A stretch of 64,000 nucleotides of DNA from a candidate division WOR-3 bacterium (GTDB taxonomy: Bacteria > Hydrothermota > Hydrothermia > Hydrothermales > JAJRUZ01): the NCBI GenBank assembly GCA_039803925.1, contig JBDRZL010000002.1, positions 171,272-235,271 of the forward strand, given 5' to 3'. The notes under the pieces are model-generated. The model had not been told where the DNA came from, searched no databases, and saw only the letters and a program-made list of their open reading frames with translations. The position numbers were made by a program, and so were the translations under genes. This document shows, piece by piece, positions 34,900 to 42,992 of this stretch; position 1 is the stretch's first letter; each line of letters opens with the position of its first letter.

Positions 34900-35739
34900 T
34901 CAATCCCTTCTATAAAACTTTATCCCAAAAACTTTACATCTCTCCTTCGCCTCCTCTTTTATGTAAGGAGAAACTATAACAAGCTCAGGTTTTACCCCTG
35001 TCCTTTTTTCATAAAACTCCCCCACCCTTTTTAACTTCAAAACATCACCATCCGATACACTACTTTTTACCTCTATTAAATAATGCTTATCATCCCTTAT
35101 AACTAAATCAACCTCAATTGTTGAAGGATAACCAAAAATAAACCCCTCTTTATCATAATCCTCCCACTTCTTAACATCATAAAAACCAAGCTCCTTTAAA
35201 ATACCCTCCATACTCTCCCTGAAAGCCTCCTCCGCAAATATTCCCCACCTCGCCCCCACCGCTGTTATTGTATCCTTTAATACCTTAAAACCATCCCTCA
35301 TCTCCTTTGTAAGAAGTTCAAATCTTCTATTTGTATCCTCCCTTAACTCCTCAAACCTCTTATTTATCTCCTCAAACCTTCTATTTGTATCCTCCCTTAG
35401 CTCCTCAAACCTCTTATTTATCTCCTCAAACCTTCTATTTGTATCCTCCCTTAACTCCTCAAACCTCTTATTTGTATCCTCCCTTAACTCCTCAAACCTC
35501 TTATTTATCTCCTCAAACCTTCTATTTGTATCCTCCCTTAGCTCCACAAGCCTCTTATTTGTATCCTCCCTCTGAGCTCTTAATTCCATAAGTATTTCTT
35601 TTATTTCCTCCCTTGTTACAGCCTTTTTTTCCATTATCTCCTCAATTTTTAATCGGATAAAAGGAGATCTCTCAATAATTTCCGGGAGTTTCTCCTCCAT
35701 TATCTTCACAATATCTTCCACTGTTAAACTTTTTTTCAT
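34900..35739 (-). CDS. coiled-coil repeat protein with C-terminal PD-(D/E)XK nuclease-like domain
   Basis: A 279-aa protein. Residues about 57-141 hold tandem REDTNRRFEEINKRFEEL units (18 aa, or 11 aa when shortened), a long amphipathic coiled coil. Residues about 160-279 are a PD-(D/E)XK-type domain: WGIFAEEAFRESMEGILKELG, then D211 in IEVDLVIRDD and E223-x-K225 in LIEVKSSVSDGDV. This matches the DUF3782-like group common in thermophiles and cyanobacteria. The role is unknown; nuclease activity is inferred only from the fold residues. It sits between two direct repeats, which suggests mobility. Confidence 0.75.
   Translation of the reverse strand: MKKSLTVEDIVKIMEEKLPEIIERSPFIRLKIEEIMEKKAVTREEIKEILMELRAQREDTNKRLVELREDTNRRFEEINKRFEELREDTNKRFEELREDTNRRFEEINKRFEELREDTNRRFEEINKRFEELREDTNRRFELLTKEMRDGFKVLKDTITAVGARWGIFAEEAFRESMEGILKELGFYDVKKWEDYDKEGFIFGYPSTIEVDLVIRDDKHYLIEVKSSVSDGDVLKLKRVGEFYEKRTGVKPELVIVSPYIKEEAKERCKVFGIKFYRRD
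35317..35571 (-). repeat. in-frame tandem repeat of 54 and 33 bp units
   Basis: The DNA for residues 57-141 of the coiled-coil protein is a tandem array of 54-bp units and shortened 33-bp units, nearly identical at DNA level. All lengths are multiples of 33 or 54, so copy changes keep the frame and alter only coil length. Confidence 0.9.
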
Positions 35740-35782
35740 GATTTAAATTATAATTCAGAAACTAAAAATTTTCAAATTTTTG

Positions 35783-35823
35783 TAGAATACCACAACAATA
35801 CTTTAGAATACCATAACAATATT
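35783..35823. repeat. tandem 21-bp repeat next to direct repeat copy 2
   Basis: TAGAATACCACAACAATACT at 35783 is followed at 35804 by TAGAATACCATAACAATATT, with 17 of 20 bases equal. The second unit is the start of the 66-bp direct repeat. Confidence 0.7.
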
Positions 35824-35870
35824 GAATTTTTCTGGCTCAATAAGATTACAAGGAGTGCCTAATACAAAAT
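35805..35870. repeat. direct repeat copy 2
   Basis: Second copy of the repeat at 34575-34641, same orientation, on the other side of the 279-aa gene. The distance between the copies is about 1.23 kb. Confidence 0.75.
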
Positions 35871-35933
35871 GTTTTTAATTTTGCTTTTTCCATAAATATA
35901 CCGCAATCCTTCTTAACTCCGAAAGTATTTTTG

Positions 35934-35957
35934 CGCACCCTAAAGGGTGTGGCTACC
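35934..35957. repeat. REP-like hairpin with GGCTACC tail
   Basis: CACCC-TAAA-GGGTG forms a five-pair core, extended by one G.U and one C-G pair, and is followed by GGCTACC. It is GC-rich in AT-rich surroundings and not followed by a T run, so it looks more like a dispersed REP-type element than a terminator. No second copy is in the window. Confidence 0.45.
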
Positions 35958-36002
35958 ATAAAATAGAATATAATAGCTCTTTAAAATTTTTCTGAAACTT
36001 TT

Positions 36003-39000
36003 CTATTCTCTCTTTAAAAATTTTTTCTGAACAAAAACATACATTGAGGGAATAAATATTAAACTAATTAAAAGAGAAAATAAAAGACCTCCTATCACAG
36101 ATACTGCAAGTGGTTTCCAGGTTTCAGATCCTTCTCCCCTAAAAATAGCCATAGGCAAAAGACCCATAATTGTGGTTAAACTTGTAATCAGAATTGGTCT
36201 AAATCTCCTTAAAGCACCTTCTTCTGTGGATTCTAAAATACTTTTACCCTCAAGCCTTAACCTTTCAACATAATCAAGCATTACTATTGCATTATTAACC
36301 ACAATTCCTATCATCATAACCATACCAACAAAGGAAGGAACAGAAAAAGGAATTCCTGTTAATAGATGTATCAAAGCAACTCCTGTAACTCCTGATGGGA
36401 CTGTAAACATTATTATAAAAGGTAACAGAAATGATTCAAACTGAGCTGCCATAACAAGATAAACAAGAACTATTCCAAGAAGAAAAGCATAAAAGAGAAC
36501 CTTAAAGGATTCTGCCTGCTCTTCTGTTAAACCACCAAATTCAACTCTATAATCTCCACGAGCTATAAATACATCTCTCAATTTTTTAAGAAGTTCCTTT
36601 TTAATCTCACCTATAGGTCTACCAGAGGATTCAGCCTGAACCTTAATAACCCTCTCTTTCTTTTCTCTTTCTATTGATAAAGGCGAAAAACCTTTTTCAA
36701 TTTTAAAAACATTTCCCATATATAATTTTTGTTCACCAAGAGGAAAAGATATAAAAGGCAAAAATTCTTTATTTTTCCTGTAATTATCTTCAAGAACTAT
36801 TTTTATATCAAGTTCTTTTTTACCAATTTTAAAGGTTCCAGCTTTATCACCAAAATTTAAAGCCCTGAGATAAGCACCAAGTGAAGAAGAATAAAAACCA
36901 AATTTTGAAATTCTTTCTCTATTAGGAATTAAAAGATATTCTGGTAAACCCTTTTCCCTTGAAATTCTTACACTCCTTAAACCCTCAGTTTTCTCAAGAA
37001 TATCTTTTATATATTCAGCAATTGAATCCGTAACCCTGAAATTTTCCCCATATATTAAAATTTCAATTGGGGCACCAAAACCCTGAATTAAATTTTGAAC
37101 AGTACCAGAAGTCAAAACTTGAAAAGTTTTTATTCCAGGAATTTTCTTAATTTTTCTCTCTATCTCCTCTGCAATTTCAAAAACACTCCTTTTTCTTTCT
37201 GCAGGACTTCCCAAATTAACATAAAAAAATCCTGTATTTTCTCCCTCAACAAGCCCCATAACACTTGCAAAACCAGATTCTGTTCTTCCTACTCTTGTAG
37301 TAAAAGTTTTTACCTCTGGGGTTCCCCTTAAAATATCCTCAATTTTACTTGCTACACTATCAGTAACAGAAAGTTTTGTTCCAGGTGGCAAAATGAAACT
37401 ACCCCTTAATTCCCCTGAGTCTACTTCAGGAAAGAATTCAGTCTTTACAAACCCAGCTAAAAATAAAATTAATCCAAAAACAAAAAATAAAAATCCAGCT
37501 ATAAGAGTAAAATAAAGCCTCCTTAAAGCAAAATTAAGTGTTTTTTTATAAAATTTTCTAAGTAAATCAAATAACTTAAAAAGAATGCCCTTTTCCCCTG
37601 GAATATTTCTGATTATAAACCTTGATAAAGTCGGAGTTAAGGTTAAACTGACTAAAAGTGAGGTTAAAAGAACTGTCGTTACAGTCATTGCAAGTTGTCT
37701 AAACATAATTCCAACGAAACCTGTACCTATAACAAGAGGACCAAATATAGCAATTGTAGTTAATGTAGAAGCAAGAATTGGGGAGAATACCTCCATTGCT
37801 CCTTTGAAAGCAGCATTTAAGGCATTCTCTCCTTTTTCTCTCCTGAAAAATATATTTTCAAGAACAACCACTGCATTATCAACAACCATACCAGCAGCAA
37901 GGGCAAGGGAAGAAAGTGAAATTATGTTTATTGATCCACCTGTTAATTTTAAAAGTATAAAACCAGCAAAAAGAGAAAATGGTATCGTAAGTGCTATAAC
38001 AAAACTTGAAGAAAAATGCCTTAAAAATATAAAGGTAACAAGGAAAATAAATAATAAAGCCCAGTATATCGTGCTTGTTAGATTCTGAATTGAACTTTTT
38101 ATAAACCTTGAAATATCATTCACAATTTTTAAATTTACTCCTGGATAATCTTTTAAAATCTTTTCAACTTCTTTTTTTACCCTCTCTGAAACAAGAACTG
38201 TATTTGCACCTGATTGTTTTAAAACTCCAAATATAAGAGAAGGAATTTTCTCTGTCCTTACCTTTGTTATAAGATCATCATAATCAAGTTTAACCTCAGC
38301 TACATCTTCCAGTTTAAAAACTCCTTTGCCTTTAACATAAATCGGAATCCTTTTTATTTCATCAAGAGAAGAAAACTTTGAATTCACTTTAGCTGTAATT
38401 GAATAAAAATTGTCCTCAAAACTTCCTATAGGAACATTTATGTTTTCCCTTAAAATTGCCTCCTTTATCATAAATGGAGTTATTCCATACTCCTCAAGAT
38501 ATCTTTTTTTAAGTTCAATTTTTACAATTTCTCTTCTACCACCACCCCAGAACTGAATATCTCCAACACCTGGAATTCTCTTTAGTCTCTCAACAATTTC
38601 ATCTTCAAAAAATGTTCTTAAATCAAAAAGAGTATCCTTAACCTGAAAAGTTCCTACAAGAATAGGAATTTGAGAAAGGTCAAATTTAAAAACCTTAGGA
38701 ATATCCGCATCCTCTTGGAGATAATATTTTGTTATTTCAAGCATTGTTCTTATATCATCGGCTGCCTTATCAATATCAGTACCCCAGTCAAATTCCACTG
38801 TAACAACAGAAATATCCTGAAGTGAAAAAGACCTTATGTCAGTAACATTTGGTACTGTGGATACAGCATCCTCTATATATTTGGTCACCTCCTCCTCAAT
38901 TTCCTCTGGTGAAGCTCCAGGTCTTATAGTGAGTATACTTACCATAGGAATTGATACATCGGGAAAGAAATCTATTGGTAATATCCGGATAGAAAAGATA

Positions 39001-39068
39001 CCAAGTATTAAAAGTGCTGTATAAACTGAAAAAGTAAAAATTGGTCTTTTTACAAAGAACTCTGTCAT
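36003..39068 (-). CDS. RND-family multidrug/solute efflux pump
   Basis: The inner-membrane pump of a tripartite exporter, 1021 aa, usual length. Twelve membrane segments in two halves with two large periplasmic loops. Family blocks: KRPIFTFSVYTALLILGIFSI, RPGASPEEIEEEVTKYIE, and helix 4 GMVVDNAVVVLENIFF, which has Asp-Asn instead of the Asp-Asp of AcrB and is closer to the SwrC-like branch. The second half has VLVYLVMAAQFESFLLPFIIMF and GMVMMIGIVVNNAIVMLDYVERL. Driven by the proton or sodium gradient; substrate unknown. Last gene of tetR-tolC-mfp-rnd, overlapping the adaptor gene by four bases. Confidence 0.93.
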   Translation of the reverse strand: MTEFFVKRPIFTFSVYTALLILGIFSIRILPIDFFPDVSIPMVSILTIRPGASPEEIEEEVTKYIEDAVSTVPNVTDIRSFSLQDISVVTVEFDWGTDIDKAADDIRTMLEITKYYLQEDADIPKVFKFDLSQIPILVGTFQVKDTLFDLRTFFEDEIVERLKRIPGVGDIQFWGGGRREIVKIELKKRYLEEYGITPFMIKEAILRENINVPIGSFEDNFYSITAKVNSKFSSLDEIKRIPIYVKGKGVFKLEDVAEVKLDYDDLITKVRTEKIPSLIFGVLKQSGANTVLVSERVKKEVEKILKDYPGVNLKIVNDISRFIKSSIQNLTSTIYWALLFIFLVTFIFLRHFSSSFVIALTIPFSLFAGFILLKLTGGSINIISLSSLALAAGMVVDNAVVVLENIFFRREKGENALNAAFKGAMEVFSPILASTLTTIAIFGPLVIGTGFVGIMFRQLAMTVTTVLLTSLLVSLTLTPTLSRFIIRNIPGEKGILFKLFDLLRKFYKKTLNFALRRLYFTLIAGFLFFVFGLILFLAGFVKTEFFPEVDSGELRGSFILPPGTKLSVTDSVASKIEDILRGTPEVKTFTTRVGRTESGFASVMGLVEGENTGFFYVNLGSPAERKRSVFEIAEEIERKIKKIPGIKTFQVLTSGTVQNLIQGFGAPIEILIYGENFRVTDSIAEYIKDILEKTEGLRSVRISREKGLPEYLLIPNRERISKFGFYSSSLGAYLRALNFGDKAGTFKIGKKELDIKIVLEDNYRKNKEFLPFISFPLGEQKLYMGNVFKIEKGFSPLSIEREKKERVIKVQAESSGRPIGEIKKELLKKLRDVFIARGDYRVEFGGLTEEQAESFKVLFYAFLLGIVLVYLVMAAQFESFLLPFIIMFTVPSGVTGVALIHLLTGIPFSVPSFVGMVMMIGIVVNNAIVMLDYVERLRLEGKSILESTEEGALRRFRPILITSLTTIMGLLPMAIFRGEGSETWKPLAVSVIGGLLFSLLISLIFIPSMYVFVQKKFLKRE

Positions 39069-39940
39069 TTCAAGTCTCCTTTCAATATTTTAACTTTCAT
39101 ACCCTCTCTTAAAATTTCTGCTCCCTTTAAAACAACAAGATCATTCTGATTGAGCCCATCAATTATCTCAACAAATCCACCTGACTCAATTCCTGTTATA
39201 ACTGGAACTCTTTTGCTTACACCATTTTCTACCACAAAAACTGATTTTTTAGCTGTGCCAAGCACACATTTTGAGGGAATTTTTAAAACATTCTCTTTTT
39301 TTAGAACTGGAATTTCAACTTCACAGGGTGTTCCAGGCAAAATCTTTTTGTTAGCTTTAAAAAATGCTCTTGATTCGAAATTTCCTGTAAAAGGATCTGA
39401 GGTCATACTTATTTCCCTAATTACACCCTTAAATTCTTCTGAATTAACGTAAATTTTAACCGATTTTCCAAAAGTAATATATTTTGAATATTCAGCTGGT
39501 AAATATAACTTTACTTTATATTCTCTATCTCCATAAATTCTTGCAAGGGGTCTTTGAGGTGAAACAAATTCACCCTTATCAAATTTAAAATAAGAAATTT
39601 TCCCAGAAACAGGAGCTTCAATTTTTACAGGCTCAAATTCCAAACCGTATTCCCTTCTTTCAAGAAGTAAAATAACTTCCCCTTTTTCTACATAATCACC
39701 TTCATTTTTAAGACTTTTAAGATAATAACCAGGAATAGGTCCATAAACAAGAACATCAGGATTTCCCTCTATCTGCGATGAAAGTTTAATTTCAAGCTGG
39801 ATTTCACCAAAAATTGGCTTTATAACAGTAACAGGAACAACTACCTCTTCATTTGATTTTACTTTTTCATTTTTTTTCTGACAGGATATATAAAATAAAG
39901 AGATTAATAACAAAAAGTTTATTAAACCTTTTTTCATCAT
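39065..39940 (-). CDS. RND periplasmic adaptor (membrane fusion) lipoprotein
   Basis: Adaptor linking the RND pump to TolC, 291 aa. The lipobox FYISC (C20) anchors it in the inner membrane. The lipoyl-like halves meet at GYYLKSLKNEGDYVEKGEVILLLERRE and IEAPVSGKISYFKFDKGEFVSP with only a very short hairpin between, so the alpha hairpin is nearly absent. The beta-barrel follows, and FVEIIDGLNQNDLVVLKGAEILREGMKV is the C-terminal domain. Overlaps both neighbours by four bases. Confidence 0.9.
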   Translation of the reverse strand: MMKKGLINFLLLISLFYISCQKKNEKVKSNEEVVVPVTVIKPIFGEIQLEIKLSSQIEGNPDVLVYGPIPGYYLKSLKNEGDYVEKGEVILLLERREYGLEFEPVKIEAPVSGKISYFKFDKGEFVSPQRPLARIYGDREYKVKLYLPAEYSKYITFGKSVKIYVNSEEFKGVIREISMTSDPFTGNFESRAFFKANKKILPGTPCEVEIPVLKKENVLKIPSKCVLGTAKKSVFVVENGVSKRVPVITGIESGGFVEIIDGLNQNDLVVLKGAEILREGMKVKILKGDLK

Positions 39941-41235
39941 TCACCTCCTTTTCCAAAATCAAAATTTACACCATAAAGGGTGGATTCATATTTAATCTTT
40001 GCTTCTTTTAATTTAAAAAGGGAATTTAAATACATAACTTGAGCTTCAAGATATTTCCTTAAAGCATCAAGAAAATCTGTATTGGAAATAAATCCTTTTT
40101 CATATTGACTTTTAGATATATCAAGGGATTTTTGAGTTAGTTCCAGTGATTTCTTTGAAAATTCAAAAGAATTTATTGCAGATTCAAATTCTTTTTTAGC
40201 AGAAATTATATCCTCTTCTATTTTTTTCTTTGTGAAATCAAGGAGATATTCAAGAGCTTTTTTATCAGCTTCCCTCTTTCTTATCTCATCAAGCCTTTTA
40301 CTGAAATCAAATAAAGGAAAAGAAATATAAAGATTATACTGGAAATAGTAGTCCCATACATCTCTGAAAAAACCATAAGGCTTTCCGTAATTAAAATTAA
40401 CACTACCAAAAACCTTAGGCATAAAATTTGAATAGGCTGATTTTTTATTATAATCAAGCATTTCAATATTTTTTATCAAAATCATAAGATCAAGCCTTGA
40501 AGGAGTCTTTTCTTCAAAAATTGTATCAGGAACTAAGCTGTCAACAAGAATTACTTCATCTTTAGTATCAATATTACAAAATGTTTTAAGGGAAGAAATA
40601 ACCCTAATATAGAATTTTTCAAAATCTGATAAGGTGGATTCAAGTTGTTTTTTCTCTGCTTCACTTCTTAAATAGTCAAGTTCAATAGTAAATCCTGCCT
40701 CATATCTTTTTTTTGCTACCTTAATATGCTCCTCAAGAATTTCAATAATTTTTTTATATTTATTCAAAGCATATTTTAAAAATAAACCCTGATTGTAAAG
40801 CATTCTAACGAGAAATTCCACCTCTTTCTCCTTAAGTTCCTTTTCCATTAACTTAGAGTCCCTTAATGAATTCATCATCTTAAGCATATACAATCTTTGA
40901 AAACCTGAAAAAATTAAATATTCAAGAGTAACATTTAAAATTCTCCTTTCTGCTTTTCCAAAAGTTATCTCTACAGGCTGATAAATAGGCTGTAAAGTGA
41001 CTGGATCTATCCCAACAAGAACATACTGTGTTATCCTATCTACAAATGTTGAATGAGTATAGGTAAATGAAGAGTTTAATTCCGGAAGAAAGGACTTTAT
41101 AACCTGATTTCTGCTATAGTTTACAGAATTAATTTCCTCAATTTTTGATTTTATAAGAGAATTAGAAAGCGCTTTTTTTACTGCTTCTTCTTCAGTTAAA
41201 TATACCTGAGAAATTAAAAAAATTAATTTTAACAT
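39937..41235 (-). CDS. TolC-family outer-membrane channel
   Basis: Outer-membrane efflux channel, 432 aa. A signal peptide is at 1-13, then two TolC repeats with long helices (LTEEEAVKKALSNSLIKSKIEEIN; KVAKKRYEAGFTIELDYLRSEAEKKQLES and SKSQYEKGFISNTDFLDALRKYLEAQVMYLNSLFKLKEAKIKYE). It completes the exporter with the adaptor and RND pump from the same operon and lies one base after tetR. Confidence 0.92.
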   Translation of the reverse strand: MLKLIFLISQVYLTEEEAVKKALSNSLIKSKIEEINSVNYSRNQVIKSFLPELNSSFTYTHSTFVDRITQYVLVGIDPVTLQPIYQPVEITFGKAERRILNVTLEYLIFSGFQRLYMLKMMNSLRDSKLMEKELKEKEVEFLVRMLYNQGLFLKYALNKYKKIIEILEEHIKVAKKRYEAGFTIELDYLRSEAEKKQLESTLSDFEKFYIRVISSLKTFCNIDTKDEVILVDSLVPDTIFEEKTPSRLDLMILIKNIEMLDYNKKSAYSNFMPKVFGSVNFNYGKPYGFFRDVWDYYFQYNLYISFPLFDFSKRLDEIRKREADKKALEYLLDFTKKKIEEDIISAKKEFESAINSFEFSKKSLELTQKSLDISKSQYEKGFISNTDFLDALRKYLEAQVMYLNSLFKLKEAKIKYESTLYGVNFDFGKGGE

Positions 41236-41236
41236 T

Positions 41237-41809
41237 TTATCCTCCTTCTTTTATATCAAGAATTTTTTTTATATAATTCCATGCCTTTTCAAAGGATACC
41301 TTTTTACCATAAAAATCCTCTGCCATTGAAGCAGCTCTTATAATTCCAAGAATCATAACAGAATCAGAATAAATATTCTGGTGAATTGAAAAAACCTTTA
41401 AATTTTCTCCTTCCTTTAAAATAGATCCGATTCCTTTTAAAATTTTCCTTAAATAAGGCAAAATTGTTTTTATTATTTCTTTTCCCAGTTCACCAGGCCA
41501 TAATCTAATAGCACTTTCGTAATACTTCTTTCTTTCATAGAAATTGCTATATATAATAAAAAGTAAATTTTTTAGTTTTCTCTGTGGTTCAAGATTACCT
41601 TTAATAATCTCCTCAATTTTAACATAAAACTTTTCAATCTCATATCTTATTGAGGAAAGAAATAAATCCCTCTTATCTTTGAAATAAAGATAAACTGTCC
41701 CTTTTGCAATACCAGCTTTTTCAGCAATATCCTCTACTCGGGAATTGTAAAAACCTTTTTCAAGAAATACCGATATCGCACTTTCAAGAATTTTATTTTT
41801 ATTTTCCAT
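41237..41809 (-). CDS. TetR-family repressor of the efflux operon
   Basis: A 190-aa regulator: N-terminal helix-turn-helix KILESAISVFLEKGFYNSRVEDIAEKAGIAKGTVYLYFKDKRDLF, then a ligand-binding helical domain. I start at the second ATG (41809), because the promoter's -10 ends at 41832 and the expected transcript start lies near 41825. The first ATG (41830) would then be outside the mRNA. An operator palindrome overlaps the transcription start, so autorepression and control of the pump genes is expected. Ligand unknown. Confidence 0.88.
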   Translation of the reverse strand: MENKNKILESAISVFLEKGFYNSRVEDIAEKAGIAKGTVYLYFKDKRDLFLSSIRYEIEKFYVKIEEIIKGNLEPQRKLKNLLFIIYSNFYERKKYYESAIRLWPGELGKEIIKTILPYLRKILKGIGSILKEGENLKVFSIHQNIYSDSVMILGIIRAASMAEDFYGKKVSFEKAWNYIKKILDIKEGG

Positions 41810-41831
41810 AATGACTGACTGTTCAGTCATT
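41810..41831. promoter_or_regulatory. TetR operator palindrome
   Basis: AATGACTGA (41810-41818) and TCAGTCATT (41823-41831) are perfect inverted arms with a four-base spacer. It directly follows the -10 box of the tetR promoter. The TGACTGA...TCAGTCA half-sites are typical of TetR/AcrR operators. Confidence 0.85.
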
Positions 41832-41860
41832 ATTATACAATTTTAAAAATAAAAATTCAA
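41832..41860 (-). promoter_or_regulatory. sigma70-type promoter of the efflux operon
   Basis: Minus strand: TTGAAT (41860-41855), a 17-base spacer and a perfect TATAAT (41837-41832). It starts three bases past the nth stop. A bound repressor at the neighbouring palindrome would block start-site opening. Confidence 0.78.
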
Positions 41861-41862
41861 GT

Positions 41863-42507
41863 TTATAAGCCTATTTTTGGACAGAAAGGTTCAACAGGAC
41901 AAATTCCACACAGGGGTTTTAAGGGTTTACATACACCCTGCCCAAAGGATACAAGGGTTCTATTTATTCTACTCCAGTATTCCCTTGGAAAAATTTCCTT
42001 TAATTTTTTTTCAGTTTCTTCTCTCTTTTTTGTGTTTACCCATCCAAGTCTGTTTGAAATTCTGTGAACATGTGTATCAACGCATATCTCATCTTTTTTA
42101 AAAATCTCTATTAAAATTAAATTCGCAACCTTTCTTCCAACTCCTGGTAATTTTACAAGTTCCTCAAATTTATCTGGAATTTTTCCACCATATTTTTTTA
42201 TAATTTCTTTAGATAATCTCTTTAAAATTTTAGCCTTTACCTTATAAAAGCCAACAGGATAAATTAATTTCTCAATTTCCTTTATTTTTAATTTTTTCAA
42301 ATCATTAAAATCCTTTACCCTTTTTAAAAAATTTTCCATTACCCTTCCTGTTACTTCATCCTTTGTTCTTGATGATAAAATGGCTGAAATGAGTGTTGAA
42401 AAATCTGATCTTCTTTTAAGAGCAATGAGTGTTACAAGGGGAACTTTAAGATTTTTTGAATACTCTTCAATTTTTAAAAATAAATCGCAAGGTGAAATTT
42501 CTTTCAC
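41863..42507 (-). CDS. nth: endonuclease III
   Basis: DNA glycosylase/AP lyase that removes oxidised pyrimidines. The helix-hairpin-helix with the catalytic lysine is LPGVGRKVANLIL, the catalytic aspartate is in CVDTHVHRISNRLGW, and the C-terminal iron-sulphur cysteines are in CKPLKPLCGICPVEPFC (CX6CX2CX5C). 214 aa, normal length. It overlaps ogt by four bases; the uvrC-ogt-nth order makes a small DNA repair operon. Confidence 0.95.
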   Translation of the reverse strand: MKEISPCDLFLKIEEYSKNLKVPLVTLIALKRRSDFSTLISAILSSRTKDEVTGRVMENFLKRVKDFNDLKKLKIKEIEKLIYPVGFYKVKAKILKRLSKEIIKKYGGKIPDKFEELVKLPGVGRKVANLILIEIFKKDEICVDTHVHRISNRLGWVNTKKREETEKKLKEIFPREYWSRINRTLVSFGQGVCKPLKPLCGICPVEPFCPKIGL

Positions 42508-42992
42508 TTAATATTTACTCCTTCAAGTTTTAGAAGCTTTCTTTTCCAATCAAACCCACCACTAAAGCCTCCTAAATTATTTTTCCCTACAACCCTGTGA
42601 CAGGGAATAATTATAGGATAAGGATTCTCTGAAAGAGCTCTACCCACTTTTCTCCTTAAATTTTTATTTCCTAATTTTTCAGCAAGTTCAGAATAAGTAA
42701 TTACCTCACCCCATTTAACTTTTAAAAGTTCCATAAAAACTTTCTTTTTAAAATCATCAATAAAATTTAAATCTATTAATTTATAGGAAAACTTAAAATC
42801 TTCCTTTTTTCCACTGAAATAATTCTTGAATTCTTCAATAACTTTAGAAAATTCTTCTTCAACTTTCCCCTCAACTTCAAAATTTTTATAATTTTTGTTA
42901 TCAAGAAAATTTATTTCTTTTATTTTCCCTTCTTTAAATTTAATTGAAATTTTTCCAAGATTTGATTTTATTTTAACTGTGTAATCTCTCAT
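42504..42992 (-). CDS. ogt: methylated-DNA-[protein]-cysteine methyltransferase
   Basis: Suicide protein that moves alkyl groups from O6-alkylguanine to its own cysteine. Active site PCHRV in YPIIIPCHRVVGKNNLGGFSGGFDWKRKLLKLEG; the helix-turn-helix is WGEVITYSELAEKLGNKNLRRKVGRALSENP. 162 aa with a short divergent N-terminal domain. The start overlaps the end of uvrC by 20 bases. Confidence 0.94.
   Translation of the reverse strand: MRDYTVKIKSNLGKISIKFKEGKIKEINFLDNKNYKNFEVEGKVEEEFSKVIEEFKNYFSGKKEDFKFSYKLIDLNFIDDFKKKVFMELLKVKWGEVITYSELAEKLGNKNLRRKVGRALSENPYPIIIPCHRVVGKNNLGGFSGGFDWKRKLLKLEGVNIK

Noticed and set aside
35317..35571. CRISPR array
   Set aside because: The periodic repeats are coding, contiguous and lack unique spacers; no cas genes are present in the window.
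35331..35591. 86-aa plus-strand open frame with repeated YPPLTPQTSYL
   Set aside because: It is the opposite strand of the coiled-coil tandem repeats and not a gene.
37585..38088. 167-aa plus-strand open frame
   Set aside because: Shadow frame inside the RND pump gene, with no start signal or known domain.
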